This document shows, piece by piece, positions 1 through 9,709 of a stretch of 64,000 nt of DNA. The stretch spans positions 1 to 64,000 of the forward strand of contig JAKPOU010000061.1 in NCBI GenBank assembly GCA_029547705.1. The letters run 5' to 3'. This DNA comes from Bacteroidota bacterium (GTDB lineage: Bacteria; Bacteroidota; Bacteroidia; Bacteroidales; VadinHA17). Below the pieces are notes generated by a model. It saw only the letters and a list, made by a program, of their open reading frames with translations, ran no database searches and was not told the origin of the DNA. The translations under genes and the position numbers were made by a program. Every line of letters begins with the position of its first letter. Positions within the stretch are counted from its first letter, which is position 1.

Positions 1-874
1 ATTTTGGAGAGACGAACTTCCAAAACATGCAATACAAAAAGCTACTCCAATGTATGATGCTGTTCTCATTGATGAATACCAAGACTTTTATGACGACTGG
101 ATAAAACTATGTATCAAAATTTGCAAGAAACACAATCATGAAAATGAGCAGAAGGAAAACATATTTCTTGCAGGAGACAGACTACAAAGTATTTATAATC
201 CGAGAGAACACAGTTGGGAGCAATTAGGCATTAAAATTAGAGGACGAAGTAAACTACTAAAACATACTTACAGGTCTGGTAAAAGTCATATTGAATTAGC
301 ACTAAAGGTTTTATTAACCGACAAAAAACTAAAAAAGGAAGTTGAACTTTTTTATGAAGGCAAAAACGGAATAGACAATCAAACAAACTTAATGAGTGAA
401 ATTCAATTTATTGAAGGTGGCCCAAACACAATTTCAGACCTGCTTCATAACCTAATCAATATTGTTGGATACAAATATGAAGACATTATGATTTTGTTTC
501 CAACGCTCAAGAATGCACAACAATTTTATTCAACCTTGCCTTCACAAATTCAGGCAAACTCAAAAGTGACAAAGGAAATAATTGAAAAGACGATGATTAT
601 TACGACTTATCATTCTTCTAAAGGACTTGAAAGTCGTATTTGTATTATGGCGAATGCGGACGGAATAACTGAGTTAAAACTTTTATACGTTGCTATGACA
701 AGAGCATCACAAAGACTTTATATCCATGCGTTCAATTTTGCAAACTCAACAATAGCTCAAAAAATAAAAGAAGGAAACTTAATTGAAGCTGACTCAATTG
801 AAGCAAACATTAGTGACAACCTTTTTGACTTAAAAAATAACAACCCTATTATTGACGATGACTTACCATTTTAA
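1..874 (+). CDS. UvrD/Rep-like superfamily 1 helicase, C-terminal part (5' end outside window)
   Basis: The reading frame is open from base 2, so the gene starts before the window; about 290 residues are visible. The Walker B box reads VLIDEYQDF (first residues after the Met at base 50), and helicase motifs V and VI appear later as TYHSSKGLE and LYVAMTRASQRLYI. These are the ATPase motifs of UvrD/Rep/PcrA-type DNA helicases, which unwind DNA in repair or act in phage-defence modules. The Walker A domain lies off the edge. The gene is markedly AT-rich compared with the genes after 1.3 kb, which suggests separate ancestry. The specific subfamily and any partner gene cannot be decided from this fragment. 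Confidence 0.85.
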   Translation, partial: FWRDELPKHAIQKATPMYDAVLIDEYQDFYDDWIKLCIKICKKHNHENEQKENIFLAGDRLQSIYNPREHSWEQLGIKIRGRSKLLKHTYRSGKSHIELALKVLLTDKKLKKEVELFYEGKNGIDNQTNLMSEIQFIEGGPNTISDLLHNLINIVGYKYEDIMILFPTLKNAQQFYSTLPSQIQANSKVTKEIIEKTMIITTYHSSKGLESRICIMANADGITELKLLYVAMTRASQRLYIHAFNFANSTIAQKIKEGNLIEADSIEANISDNLFDLKNNNPIIDDDLPF

Positions 875-880
875 CAGAAT

Positions 881-1030
881 TACTGCTGGTAACACGGGTT
901 TTGCGTCAGGCGGGGTGAAGTGCAAACTTGGAACTTTGTGCTTCTATTCAAGTGTAGTGCTGGTTGACAGTTTTGTGCTCCGAAACCCGCCCGAACACCA
1001 AGCGGCAAACCGGGCTTCAATGATACGGAA
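881..1030. repeat. Imperfect inverted-repeat element immediately 3' of the helicase gene
   Basis: Just after the helicase stop codon, an arm containing ACGGGTTTTGCGTCAGGCGGG (about 897-917) is answered by an arm around 983-1018 (CCCGCCCG...AAGCGGCAAACCGGG), separated by about 65 bases. The arms are imperfect complements, so the RNA or single strand could fold into a long hairpin. No convincing protein is encoded. Its position directly behind an ORF resembles the two elements near 15.42 and 16.59 kb. I recall similar intergenic sequences being common in Bacteroidota, but I cannot confirm that here. Confidence 0.5.
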
Positions 1031-1096
1031 AATAACAGGCAAAAAAACATCAGTTTTTCAAATGTCGTAACAATTCTCGTTACAAATTGCATCAAC

Positions 1097-1133
1097 AAAA
1101 AAACGTAATTATCTGTTTAGATGATAATTACGT
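1097..1133 (-). terminator. Rho-independent terminator of tRNA-Phe
   Basis: A perfect 11-bp stem (1103-1113 with 1123-1133, ACGTAATTATC arm) and a 9-base loop are followed, on the minus strand, by seven T residues. It lies 12 bases beyond the 3' end of the tRNA-Phe gene. Confidence 0.8.
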
Positions 1134-1144
1134 CTTTGTCATCG

Positions 1145-1217
<73 letters not shown>

Positions 1218-1231
1218 TGCTGACAGGACTG

Positions 1232-1262
1232 CAAATATATATCTCAAATCCGAGTAAGCAAA
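1232..1262 (-). promoter_or_regulatory. Bacteroidota sigma-A promoter of tRNA-Phe
   Basis: On the minus strand TTTG (1262-1259) is followed after 19 bases by TATATTTG (1239-1232), an exact match to TAnnTTTG. The predicted start point is a few bases before the tRNA 5' end. Confidence 0.75.
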
Positions 1263-1283
1263 ACTTTAAACTAAAAAAATCTT

Positions 1284-1315
1284 TTTGGATTCGTTTCAGT
1301 CTTGTGTTACATTTG
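1284..1315 (+). promoter_or_regulatory. Bacteroidota sigma-A promoter of the first M16 peptidase gene
   Basis: TTTG at 1284-1287, a 20-base spacer and TACATTTG at 1308-1315 match the consensus exactly. The ATG at 1337 follows 21 bases later, so the leader is very short; this supports the 1337 start. Confidence 0.75.
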
Positions 1316-1336
1316 CAGCTTTGGAAAAAATATTTG

Positions 1337-2557
1337 ATGGAGCTTCTTCATCATACACTTGACAACGGAATAAGGCTTGTTCACCACAGAACAAACGGAA
1401 TAACCGCCCATTGCGGTCTTATAATCAATACGGGATCCCGTGATGAAAGGGAAAAAGAACACGGAATGGCTCATTTTGTGGAGCATATGCTGTTCAAGGG
1501 AACCCGGAAACGAAAACCATATTATATCTTCAGCCGTCTCGACAATGAGGGAGGAGAACTGAATGCCTATACCACAAAGGAAGAAACTGCCATACACGCA
1601 TCGGTTCTCAGGGATGATTTTGAAAAGGCCGTTGACGTAATCAGTGATATGGCATACAACTCGGTTTTCCCCGAAAATGAGATCGAAAAGGAAAAAGAGG
1701 TGATCATTGAAGAGATAAACTCCTGCCTGGATAATCCGGCAGAACTCATTTATGACGATTTTGAGGAAATGGTGTTTAAAGGGGAAGCTCTTGGCAGAAA
1801 CATACTTGGAACACCCGGACACATCAGATCAATTACCAGGGAAGCCCTGACAGCCTTTATCGGGAGAAACTACAACACCGGCGAAACTGTCTTCTGTTCA
1901 GCAGGCAACATTCCTGACAGTAAAGTCATACGCCTCTTCCAGAAATACTTCGGAAGCATTCCTGAAAAAAACAACAGGAAAAACAAAAGCCGGAAACAAC
2001 TCTATACTCCTTCAACCAGAATCGAAACAAGAGACACGAACCAGAGCCACTGCATAATCGGAAATATTGCCTGGGGATACAGAGACAAGCGCAGGATCGC
2101 CCTGCTCCTACTCAATAACATTCTTGGCGGACAGGGCCTCAACTCCCGGCTCAACATGTCACTCCGCGAAAAACGAGGGCTTGTCTATAACATCGAATCC
2201 GGCTATAATTCCTACAGGGATTCCGGTATTGTTACAATTTATTTCGGCACCGACAGTCAAAATCTGGAAAGAAGCATAGCCATCGTTAATTCCGAACTTG
2301 ACAAACTCAGAAAGACCAGGCTCGGGACAATGCAGATGCATACCTCGAAAAAGCAGATAAAAGGCTATCTTGCAAGAGGGTATGAAAACTACGAAAACCT
2401 GATACTCAGTCTTGGCAAAAGCCTCCTGGTATTTAACAAAATTGACAGCTACGGGGAAATCTGTTCCAGGATTGACAGTATCACCTCCCGGGAATTACTT
2501 GACATAGCAAACGAAGTTTTTAACCCGGATAAACTTTCCACTCTGATCTTCAAATAG
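1337..2557 (+). CDS. M16 family zinc metallopeptidase, single-unit type
   Basis: The 406-residue protein is a processing-peptidase/insulinase-fold zinc protease. The inverted zinc motif HFVEH is at residues 46-50 and the third ligand is a Glu near 125-126 in the segment EVIIEEI. The length of about 400 residues matches single-unit (MPP-beta/YmxG-like) M16 proteins. No signal peptide is seen, so it may act in the cytoplasm on small peptides. The same frame is open back to 1121, but that stretch runs antisense through tRNA-Phe and precedes the promoter at 1284-1315, so I place the start at 1337. It is unlike the two large M16 proteins downstream, which carry two M16 halves. Confidence 0.92.
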   Translation: MELLHHTLDNGIRLVHHRTNGITAHCGLIINTGSRDEREKEHGMAHFVEHMLFKGTRKRKPYYIFSRLDNEGGELNAYTTKEETAIHASVLRDDFEKAVDVISDMAYNSVFPENEIEKEKEVIIEEINSCLDNPAELIYDDFEEMVFKGEALGRNILGTPGHIRSITREALTAFIGRNYNTGETVFCSAGNIPDSKVIRLFQKYFGSIPEKNNRKNKSRKQLYTPSTRIETRDTNQSHCIIGNIAWGYRDKRRIALLLLNNILGGQGLNSRLNMSLREKRGLVYNIESGYNSYRDSGIVTIYFGTDSQNLERSIAIVNSELDKLRKTRLGTMQMHTSKKQIKGYLARGYENYENLILSLGKSLLVFNKIDSYGEICSRIDSITSRELLDIANEVFNPDKLSTLIFK

Positions 2558-2596
2558 AATCCCTGCCGGAATCCTTAAAAACAAGCAGACCGTCTG

Positions 2597-2624
2597 CCGG
2601 GGCCGGAAATGAGCCCCCGGTTTT
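2597..2624 (+). terminator. Probable terminator after the M16 gene
   Basis: CCGGGG (2597-2602) pairs with CCCCGG (2615-2620) across a 12-base loop and is followed by TTTT. The stem is short but GC-only. Confidence 0.5.
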
Positions 2625-2751
2625 AAATACACCTGAAATGCGGCAGATACGGAAACGGACCGGGTTAGGGCCTACGACAGACCCGGACATCCCTTCCAGT
2701 GCATATGTTAACAATGTGGTACAATTTTTGAACTCTCAGGATAAAAAGATC

Positions 2752-3495
2752 ATGAGGAATATATCAGCCTGCCTTCTTATAATTCTTTCAGGCATTTCCG
2801 CATTTGGCCGGTATGCGGAAATCACTTATCCGGATAAAACTGAAAGCAGCAGGATTCACAGCCCCGGAAAGTACAGGGAAATGATCCGGCAAAACCAGAC
2901 TGCATTTACCGCAATAATAAAAACCGCCACACGACTTTTCCGTGACAAGGATGACCTTACGTCCGTCATACTTGTCATTCCCACCGGAAAAGAAGTCGCT
3001 GTACTGGGTGCTGACAGCACATATCTCAGGGTTGTATATGAAGAAGCCGAAGGATTCATTTTAAAAAGACATGCAGAGATCAGTCAAACTCCACTTTCAT
3101 CCAGAACCTCCATCATGCCGTATGCAACGGATGACCAGGCAGAAATCCGGTCTGTGCCTCAGCCGGGATCCCGGACTCAGACACAGCCTCCTGAACAATC
3201 CGCGGCACCGTCCCGGGAGGCAGGATCACAAGTGCAGACAGAATCGCAGGCCCGCCGGAAAGAAAGATATAATTATCTTGAAAAAAAATATGGAAGCAGT
3301 ATGGCCAGAAAGCTCATTGCCGGCAAGATCTGGAAGGGAATGGCGCGGGAAATGATCATGGACAGCTGGGGTAAGCCATTGAAAATAAACAGGATAATAT
3401 CAGGAAATTCAACAAAGGAAGAGTGGGTTTATAGAAACACCTGGCTTTATGTAAAAGATGATGTTCTGTTGACCTGGGGACCGGTCAGGAAATAG
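2752..3495 (+). CDS. Exported protein with bacterial SH3 domain
   Basis: A 247-residue protein starting MRNISACLLIILSG, a plausible signal peptide. Residues about 70-105 (VILVIPTGKEVAVLG...GFILKRHAEI) have the strand pattern of a bacterial SH3 (SH3b) domain, commonly used for cell-wall or peptide binding. A low-complexity Gln/Ser/Pro linker follows, then a C-terminal module with GKIWKGMAREMIMDSWGKP and EEWVYRNTWLYV that resembles the SmpA/OmlA-like tails seen on Bacteroidota SH3 proteins. The frame is open to an earlier ATG at 2638, but the 2752 start gives the signal sequence. Its precise role is unknown; a periplasmic or envelope location is likely. Confidence 0.7.
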   Translation: MRNISACLLIILSGISAFGRYAEITYPDKTESSRIHSPGKYREMIRQNQTAFTAIIKTATRLFRDKDDLTSVILVIPTGKEVAVLGADSTYLRVVYEEAEGFILKRHAEISQTPLSSRTSIMPYATDDQAEIRSVPQPGSRTQTQPPEQSAAPSREAGSQVQTESQARRKERYNYLEKKYGSSMARKLIAGKIWKGMAREMIMDSWGKPLKINRIISGNSTKEEWVYRNTWLYVKDDVLLTWGPVRK

Positions 3496-3499
3496 CTTG

Positions 3500-3572
3500 A
3501 GCGGGAGACGGGACTCGAACCCGCGACCCTAACCTTGGCAAGGTTATGCTCTACCAACTGAGCTACTCCCGC
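3500..3572 (-). tRNA. tRNA-Gly (anticodon GCC)
   Basis: The minus strand gives a 73-base cloverleaf with acceptor GCGGGAG paired to CTCCCGC, anticodon loop TTGCCAA (GCC), and T loop TTCGAGT. The discriminator is U, normal for bacterial tRNA-Gly, and CCA is not encoded. It lies tail-to-tail with the SH3 gene, five bases from its stop. Confidence 0.97.
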
Positions 3573-3583
3573 AGATTCAGCTG

Positions 3584-3613
3584 CAAAAATAAGAACTTTT
3601 TTTTATATGCAAA
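3584..3613 (-). promoter_or_regulatory. Bacteroidota sigma-A promoter of tRNA-Gly
   Basis: On the minus strand TTTG (3613-3610), an 18-base spacer and TATTTTTG (3591-3584) match the consensus, ending 12 bases before the tRNA. Confidence 0.7.
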
Positions 3614-3766
3614 ATCAGCAGGATAATGATTTTTATTCCCGTTTCATGCACTTCGCCATGGCGGCAACACCAAAGCAGCTGACAAATAGCGGGGAACAAA
3701 GCTGAAGAAACAGTGTTTTTTGATTACTATTTTCATAATGATTCAAACCTTCTGCCTTTTAACTCC

Positions 3767-3774
3767 TATCTTTG
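3767..3774 (+). promoter_or_regulatory. -7 box upstream of the tandem M16 genes
   Basis: TATCTTTG is an exact TAnnTTTG match, 68 bases before the ATG at 3842. I see no clear -33 TTTG, so the match rests on the -7 box alone. The remainder of 3573-3766 holds nothing else that I recognise. Confidence 0.5.
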
Positions 3775-3841
3775 AACTTTTCGTGTGGTTCATCAGTTTA
3801 ACAGCCGGAAAGATTCTTACCGGCACAATAAAAATTCTGAT

Positions 3842-6646
3842 ATGAAAAAGCTATTTTCGCTCCCTTTAATTTTTTTAGTTGCAATTATGTTTTCATGCAA
3901 TTCAGGAAACAGAAAAACGGAATTATCCATCCCGTTTGAAAAATACACTCTCCCGAATGGTCTGACCGTGGTTCTCAATGTTGACAAATCCGATCCGATT
4001 GCCGCAGTCGCAATTTACTATCATGTCGGATCAAGCCGGGAAGAACCCGGGAAAACCGGTTTTGCCCACCTCTTTGAACACATGATGTTCCAGAGGTCCG
4101 AAAATGTCGGCGAAGACCAGCTGTTCCGGGAAATACAGGGCGCAGGAGGAACATTGAACGGAAGCACGAGCCAGGATCGTACAAATTATTATGAAGTGGT
4201 TCCCAAAAATGCCCTGGAACTGGTGCTGTGGCTTGAATCAGACAGAATGGGTTATCTTGCAAACACCGTCACAAAATCATCCCTCGCCAATCAGCAGAAT
4301 GTTGTCCAGAATGAAAAACGCCAGAGCGTGGATAATGCTGCATACGGATTCAATCAGGAAATCATTGCAAAGAATCTTTACCCCGAAGGCCATCCGTACA
4401 GCTGGACTGTGATCGGCCTGATGGAAGACCTTACAAATGCAACAATTGAAGATGTAAAGGCATTCCACGGGAAATACTACGTTCCCAACAATGCAACGCT
4501 TACCATATCGGGAGACATAGACAAGGATGAAGTTAAAGGACTTATTGAAAAATATTTCGGTGAAATACCCGGGGGCAGGCCTGTTGAAAAAAGAGATCCC
4601 ATGCCGGTATCACTTGCTTCAACAAAAAAGCTTTACCATGAAGATAATTTTGCCAGGGCCCCGCAGCTTACCATGGTATTCCCCACAAGCGAAAGATATT
4701 CAAGAGATTCCTATGCCCTCAGTTTTCTCGGGGAAATACTGTCCAACAGTAAAAAGGCACCTCTCTATGTTGTTCTGGTTAAAGACAAAAAGCTGACTTC
4801 AAGGGTGATGGCCAGGAATATGGCAAGTGAACTGGCCGGTTCCTTTATGATTTCCGTTGCAGCCAATCCGGGTGTGAACCTCAGCGATGTTGAGAAAGCA
4901 ATTTTTGAGGGCCTGGAGAAATTTGAGAAAGAGGGTTTCAGCGAGGATGACCTTACAAGAATCAAGGCCCAGTATGAAACACGTTTCTACAATTCCTTCG
5001 AGAGTGTCCTGGGCAAGTCCTTCCAGCTGGCCGAATATACAATGTATACAGGCGATCCCGGATACTACCGGAAGGATATTGAAGCCATTCAGTCAGTTAC
5101 GATGGATGACATCAGAAATGTATACAACAAATACATTAAGGACAGGAATTTTGTTCAGACCAGCTTTGTACCCAGGGGAGAATTGCATCTGATTGCGGAA
5201 GGATCCGTGAACGCCGGTATTGTGGAGGAGGATGTCACACGGGCTGCGGAAATAAAAAGTGTCGAAGAGGAAGAGGAACAAATAGTAAAAACACCGACTT
5301 CATTTGACAGGTCGGTTAAACCGGTTCCCGGACCTGATCCGGCAGTGTCTCTGCCGGAGGTCTGGAAATCATCCCTTTCAAACGGGACAGAGATACTGGG
5401 AATTGAACACAATGAACTGCCGCTGGTAGAATATGCCATCATCATGGATGGCGGACATATCAGCGAGGATGTCTCCAAAGCAGGACTGTCAGGCCTTGTC
5501 GCGTCCATGATGAATGAGGGAACAAAAAACAGGACACCCGAAGAACTCGAAGATGCAATCGGCCTGCTGGGCGCATCAATAAGATTCAGCTCCGGTTCTG
5601 AAAACATATCGGTAAATGTAAGTACACTTAAACGGAACTTTGAAAAGACAATAGCCCTGGTTGAGGAAATGCTTCTTGAGCCTCGCTGGGACGAGGAACA
5701 GTTCGAACTGGCAAAGGACAGGATAATCAACAACATAGAAAGGAACAGGGCAAATCCATCCTATCTTGCATCAAACAGCCTCAACAAGCTGGTTTTTGGC
5801 GACGGAAATATTCTGGCAGTGGATGCATCCGGAACCAGAGAATCAGTCAGTTCAATCACTATTGATGACCTGAAGGATTATTACGGCAGATACTTCTCCC
5901 CTTCGGGTGCCAAGCTGGTCATTGCCGGCAATGTTACCAGAAAGGAAGTGGAATCTGCATTTGCAGGACTTGGGAAGAAATGGCTGCCCAAAGAGGTCGT
6001 TCTTCCTCCTGTCAGCATACCCGGCCCCCCGGAAAAATCTGCAATATATTTTGTGGATGTTCCGGGAGCAAAACAGTCGATAATAAATATAGGAGCCCCG
6101 TCACTGCCCCGGATAAGCCCGGACTTCTATTCCGCATTTGTGGCAAACTACAAACTGGGAGGCTCGTTTAACGGAATTTTCAATCTGATCCTGAGGGAAG
6201 AAAAAGGATTCACCTATGGCGCCCGTTCAGCTTTTTCAGGTTACAAAAATTTCGGGACTTTCTCGGCATCATCAATGGTACGGACAAACTCAACCCTTGA
6301 GTCAGTCATCATCTTCAAAACGGAAATGGAGAAATACAGGGAAAACATTCCACAGGAATATGTTGATTTTACAAAATCCGCATTGCTTAAAAACAATGCC
6401 CTGAACTTCGAAACGATAAGAAGCCTGATTGCCATGCTGAACAATATTGCTTCCTATAATCTTCCCGCAGATTATATAAAACAGGAAGAAGCTTTTTTAA
6501 GCTCACTTACAAGCCGGAAACTGCTTGAACTGGCAAAAACATATATTGATCCCGCAAGGATGTACTATGTTGTTGTGGGTGATGCAAAAACCCAGCTGAG
6601 GGAGCTTGAAAAAGCAGGACTCGGAAAACCGGTTCTGCTTAACTGA
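3842..6646 (+). CDS. M16 family zinc metallopeptidase lipoprotein, two-unit type
   Basis: This 934-residue protein begins MKKLFSLPLIFLVAIMFSC, a lipoprotein signal with Cys19 as the lipidation site, so I use 3842 rather than the open extension to 3785. The first half carries the zinc motif HLFEH at residues 76-80 and the downstream ligand region NVVQNEKRQ. The second half has the same fold pattern but no HxxEH, so it is the non-catalytic partner, as in PqqL-like and other fused M16 proteins. It should sit in the periplasm or on the outer membrane and degrade peptides. A close paralogue follows 154 bases downstream. Which peptides it cuts cannot be read from the sequence. Confidence 0.93.
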   Translation: MKKLFSLPLIFLVAIMFSCNSGNRKTELSIPFEKYTLPNGLTVVLNVDKSDPIAAVAIYYHVGSSREEPGKTGFAHLFEHMMFQRSENVGEDQLFREIQGAGGTLNGSTSQDRTNYYEVVPKNALELVLWLESDRMGYLANTVTKSSLANQQNVVQNEKRQSVDNAAYGFNQEIIAKNLYPEGHPYSWTVIGLMEDLTNATIEDVKAFHGKYYVPNNATLTISGDIDKDEVKGLIEKYFGEIPGGRPVEKRDPMPVSLASTKKLYHEDNFARAPQLTMVFPTSERYSRDSYALSFLGEILSNSKKAPLYVVLVKDKKLTSRVMARNMASELAGSFMISVAANPGVNLSDVEKAIFEGLEKFEKEGFSEDDLTRIKAQYETRFYNSFESVLGKSFQLAEYTMYTGDPGYYRKDIEAIQSVTMDDIRNVYNKYIKDRNFVQTSFVPRGELHLIAEGSVNAGIVEEDVTRAAEIKSVEEEEEQIVKTPTSFDRSVKPVPGPDPAVSLPEVWKSSLSNGTEILGIEHNELPLVEYAIIMDGGHISEDVSKAGLSGLVASMMNEGTKNRTPEELEDAIGLLGASIRFSSGSENISVNVSTLKRNFEKTIALVEEMLLEPRWDEEQFELAKDRIINNIERNRANPSYLASNSLNKLVFGDGNILAVDASGTRESVSSITIDDLKDYYGRYFSPSGAKLVIAGNVTRKEVESAFAGLGKKWLPKEVVLPPVSIPGPPEKSAIYFVDVPGAKQSIINIGAPSLPRISPDFYSAFVANYKLGGSFNGIFNLILREEKGFTYGARSAFSGYKNFGTFSASSMVRTNSTLESVIIFKTEMEKYRENIPQEYVDFTKSALLKNNALNFETIRSLIAMLNNIASYNLPADYIKQEEAFLSSLTSRKLLELAKTYIDPARMYYVVVGDAKTQLRELEKAGLGKPVLLN

Positions 6647-6800
6647 TGCAGTATTGCATGATGACTAACCATTATCCTGTTCAGTCACCACAACACGGGA
6701 CTGCAGTAAAGTACCGGACCTGCACCGGAGTAACCCGGGGCCCGCTTACGCGTTTCCCTGCCCTCAGCAGAACCGTAATGAACAAATCATTGATTAATCC

Positions 6801-9575
6801 ATGACGCTCAGATCATTTATTTCCGGCAAACCGGAGAACCACCAGGATGGCTTTTCCATCCCCCATGAAAAATACAGGCTCGCCAACGGGCTTACAGTTA
6901 TTCTCAATAAGGACAGATCCAATCCTATAACCTCCCTGGTCATTTTCTATCATGTGGGATCCGGCCGTGAAAGCCCGGGGAAAACCGGCTTTGCTCATCT
7001 TTTTGAACATATGATGTTCCAGCGTTCGGAAAATGTGGGCGAGGATCAGTTCTTCAGATATATTGAAGGTGCAGGAGGTAATCTCAACGGGGGCACATCC
7101 TTTGACCAGACTGTCTATTTTGAAGTAGTTCCGAAAAATGCTCTTGAACTGGCAATGTGGCTCGAATCCGACAGAATGGGTTTTATGATCAACAGCGTCA
7201 CTCAAAGCTCATTCAGCCTGCAGCAGAATGTTGTCCAGAATGAAAAGAGACAATATGTGGATAATATGCCCTATGGTTTCACCGACCATGTCATTCTGAA
7301 AAATCTCTACCCCGCCGGACACCCGTACAGCTGGGATGTTATCGGCGAAATGGAAGATATCAAAAATGCCGGCATTGATGATGTAAGGGAATTCCACCGG
7401 AAATACTATGTGCCGAATAATGCCACTCTCGTGGTATCAGGCGATTTCGAAACTGAAGAGGTCAAATTCCTTATTGAAAAATATTTCGGGGAAATACCCG
7501 CCGGCAATATTGTCACTAAACCAGAACCGGCAAACATTATTCTGAATGAAACCAGGAAACTGTACCATGAAGACAGTTTTGCCAATGCACCCCAGTTCAA
7601 CATGGTTTTTCCGACATGTGAAAATTTCACCAGGGATTCATATTCACTGAATGTTCTTGCACAGCTTCTCGGCCAGGGGAAAAAATCCCCGCTCCACCAG
7701 GTCCTGGTCAGGGAGAAGCAGCTGACATCGGCTGTGACGGCTGCTAACCAGGCCCTGGAACTCACCGGAAACTTAAGGATCAGTATTACTGCAAAACCGG
7801 ACACCAGCCTGAATGAGGTTGAAAAAGGTATTTTTGAGGCCTTTTCAAGATTCCGGAAAGAAGGATTTACAGAGAAAGACCTTGAAAGGATCAAGGCCAG
7901 GCTTGAAACAGAATTTTACAATACCATCAGCAGCGTTCTGTTCAAATCATTCATGCTGGCATTTTACGACGTGATGGCCGGATCGCCCGATTATCTAATA
8001 AGCGAGCTTGACAGGATGAAGAGCGTTACGGCTGAAGATGTGTGGGATGTCTACAACAGATATATCGAAGGGAAAAACTATGTGGCAACCAGTTTCGTGC
8101 CGAAAGGTCAGCTGCATCTGGCTGCTGAAGGCTCCGTCAATGCGGGAATTGCAGAAGAGGACATAACAAGGGCTGCACAGGTTGATATTGAAGCCGATAT
8201 GGAGGAGGAAATTATAAAAACCCCGTCCGGATTTGACCGTTCAGCTGCCCCTGTTCCCGGACCGGATCCTGAAATCAGACTTCCGCAAGTGTGGAATTCT
8301 GTTTTCCCGAATGGTATGAGAATACACGGTATAGAACGGCATGAACTGCCGATGGTTTCCTATTCACTGACAATCAGGGGAGGACATATGCTCGATGACC
8401 TGAAAAAAGCAGGTACTGCAAAATTCATGGCTTCCATGCTGAATGAGGGAACGGCAAAAAAAACGCCGGAGGAACTGGAAGAAGCAATCCAGCTTCTTGG
8501 AGCTACATTCGAGATCAGCGGCGATAACGAAGATATAACTTTTTCAGTGAATTCATTATCCCGGAATTTTGAAAAAACCGTTGAACTGATTGAGGAAATG
8601 CTCCTTGAGCCGCGATGGGATGAGGAACAGTTTGCCCTCGGCAAAATCCGGATAATAAACGAGATCAGACGAAACATGTCTGATCCCAATTATCTGGCAG
8701 ACAGGGTCTTCAACAATCTTGTCTTCGGCAGGGAAAATATTCTGTCTGTCCATGCCGATGGTACTGCCGGGAGTGTTGAATCAATAACAATTGATGATCT
8801 CAGGGAATTTTATGACAAGGCAGTATCCCCGGCTGTGGCCGAATTCATGATTGTCGGGGACGTCAGCCGGCCGAGAGTTGAAAAGGCGCTGGAGGAACTT
8901 GGGAAAAAATGGAAGAAAAAACATGTTGCCATTCCGGAACCGGTGTTTCCTGCTCCCCCCGAAAAGGCATCATTATATTTTGTCGATGTTCCGGGAGCAA
9001 AACAATCGGTAATAAAGGCAGGTTATCTGGCCCTGCCCCGCGGTCATGAAGATTTCTACAAATCCGTAACTGCCAACTTCATGCTTGGAGGAGGTGCAAG
9101 TGCCCGGCTTTTCATGGTACTGCGCGAAGAGAAAGGATATACCTATGGGGCCTATTCAGCCTTTAAGGGAGGCCGGCAATACGGTACATTTTCCGCCCGG
9201 ACCTCCGTCCGTTCCGATGCCACTCCCGACTCTGTAAGGCTGTTCAGGGACATTATGCTGGAATACCGCAAAGGACAGTCTTCTGAAACAGTTGAATTCA
9301 CCCGGGATTCCCTCCTGAAAGCCAATGCCCTGAGATTTGAAACCAATGAAGCCCTTCTCAATATGCTCAGGACCATGATACTTAACGGACTTCCCGGAGA
9401 TTACATCAAACAGGAGGAAGCATATCTTCGGAAACTGACTGCAGAGCAGATGAATACAGTTATCCGCAAATATATCGACCCCCTGAAAATGTATTACGTG
9501 GTTGTCGGCGATGCAAAAACCCTGCTGAAGGAGCTGGAAAAAGTCGGTTTTGGAAAACCTGTGCTGTTCCAATAG
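6801..9575 (+). CDS. M16 family zinc metallopeptidase, two-unit type, paralogue without lipobox
   Basis: A 924-residue protein highly similar along its whole length to the product of the gene at 3842 (shared blocks include GKTGFAHLFEHMMFQRSENV and VPKNALEL). The zinc motif HLFEH is at residues 66-70 with ligand region NVVQNEKRQ; the second half again lacks HxxEH. Unlike its neighbour it has no signal peptide from the ATG at 6801. An out-of-frame ATG at 6778 opens only a nine-codon reading frame, so the signal may have been lost by mutation or the protein is cytoplasmic. The 154-base gap contains no clear promoter, suggesting co-transcription. Tandem duplication is the simplest origin. Confidence 0.92.
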   Translation: MTLRSFISGKPENHQDGFSIPHEKYRLANGLTVILNKDRSNPITSLVIFYHVGSGRESPGKTGFAHLFEHMMFQRSENVGEDQFFRYIEGAGGNLNGGTSFDQTVYFEVVPKNALELAMWLESDRMGFMINSVTQSSFSLQQNVVQNEKRQYVDNMPYGFTDHVILKNLYPAGHPYSWDVIGEMEDIKNAGIDDVREFHRKYYVPNNATLVVSGDFETEEVKFLIEKYFGEIPAGNIVTKPEPANIILNETRKLYHEDSFANAPQFNMVFPTCENFTRDSYSLNVLAQLLGQGKKSPLHQVLVREKQLTSAVTAANQALELTGNLRISITAKPDTSLNEVEKGIFEAFSRFRKEGFTEKDLERIKARLETEFYNTISSVLFKSFMLAFYDVMAGSPDYLISELDRMKSVTAEDVWDVYNRYIEGKNYVATSFVPKGQLHLAAEGSVNAGIAEEDITRAAQVDIEADMEEEIIKTPSGFDRSAAPVPGPDPEIRLPQVWNSVFPNGMRIHGIERHELPMVSYSLTIRGGHMLDDLKKAGTAKFMASMLNEGTAKKTPEELEEAIQLLGATFEISGDNEDITFSVNSLSRNFEKTVELIEEMLLEPRWDEEQFALGKIRIINEIRRNMSDPNYLADRVFNNLVFGRENILSVHADGTAGSVESITIDDLREFYDKAVSPAVAEFMIVGDVSRPRVEKALEELGKKWKKKHVAIPEPVFPAPPEKASLYFVDVPGAKQSVIKAGYLALPRGHEDFYKSVTANFMLGGGASARLFMVLREEKGYTYGAYSAFKGGRQYGTFSARTSVRSDATPDSVRLFRDIMLEYRKGQSSETVEFTRDSLLKANALRFETNEALLNMLRTMILNGLPGDYIKQEEAYLRKLTAEQMNTVIRKYIDPLKMYYVVVGDAKTLLKELEKVGFGKPVLFQ

Positions 9576-9587
9576 GGATTTTTATTT

Positions 9588-9595
9588 TATCTTTG
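9588..9595 (+). promoter_or_regulatory. -7 box probably serving tRNA-Leu
   Basis: TATCTTTG matches TAnnTTTG exactly and lies 115 bases before tRNA-Leu, directly behind the M16 stop codon. No strong -33 box is visible. Confidence 0.45.
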
Positions 9596-9709
9596 AACCA
9601 TGATTGCCGGCTTCAGAATCACAAGGCCCCCAGTTTCCGCCGGAAGCTTCATGCGATCCTTTTCCGGCAGAACCCGGCAGGCTGAAAAACGGAGCACGCG
9701 GCGATACCA

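Noticed and set aside
852..1098. Small frames on both strands in the inverted-repeat element
   Set aside because: They overlap each other on opposite strands, match no family and are explained by the repeat.
5155..5736. 193-codon minus-strand frame inside the M16 gene
   Set aside because: Ser-rich shadow of the plus-strand gene, whose motifs are clear.
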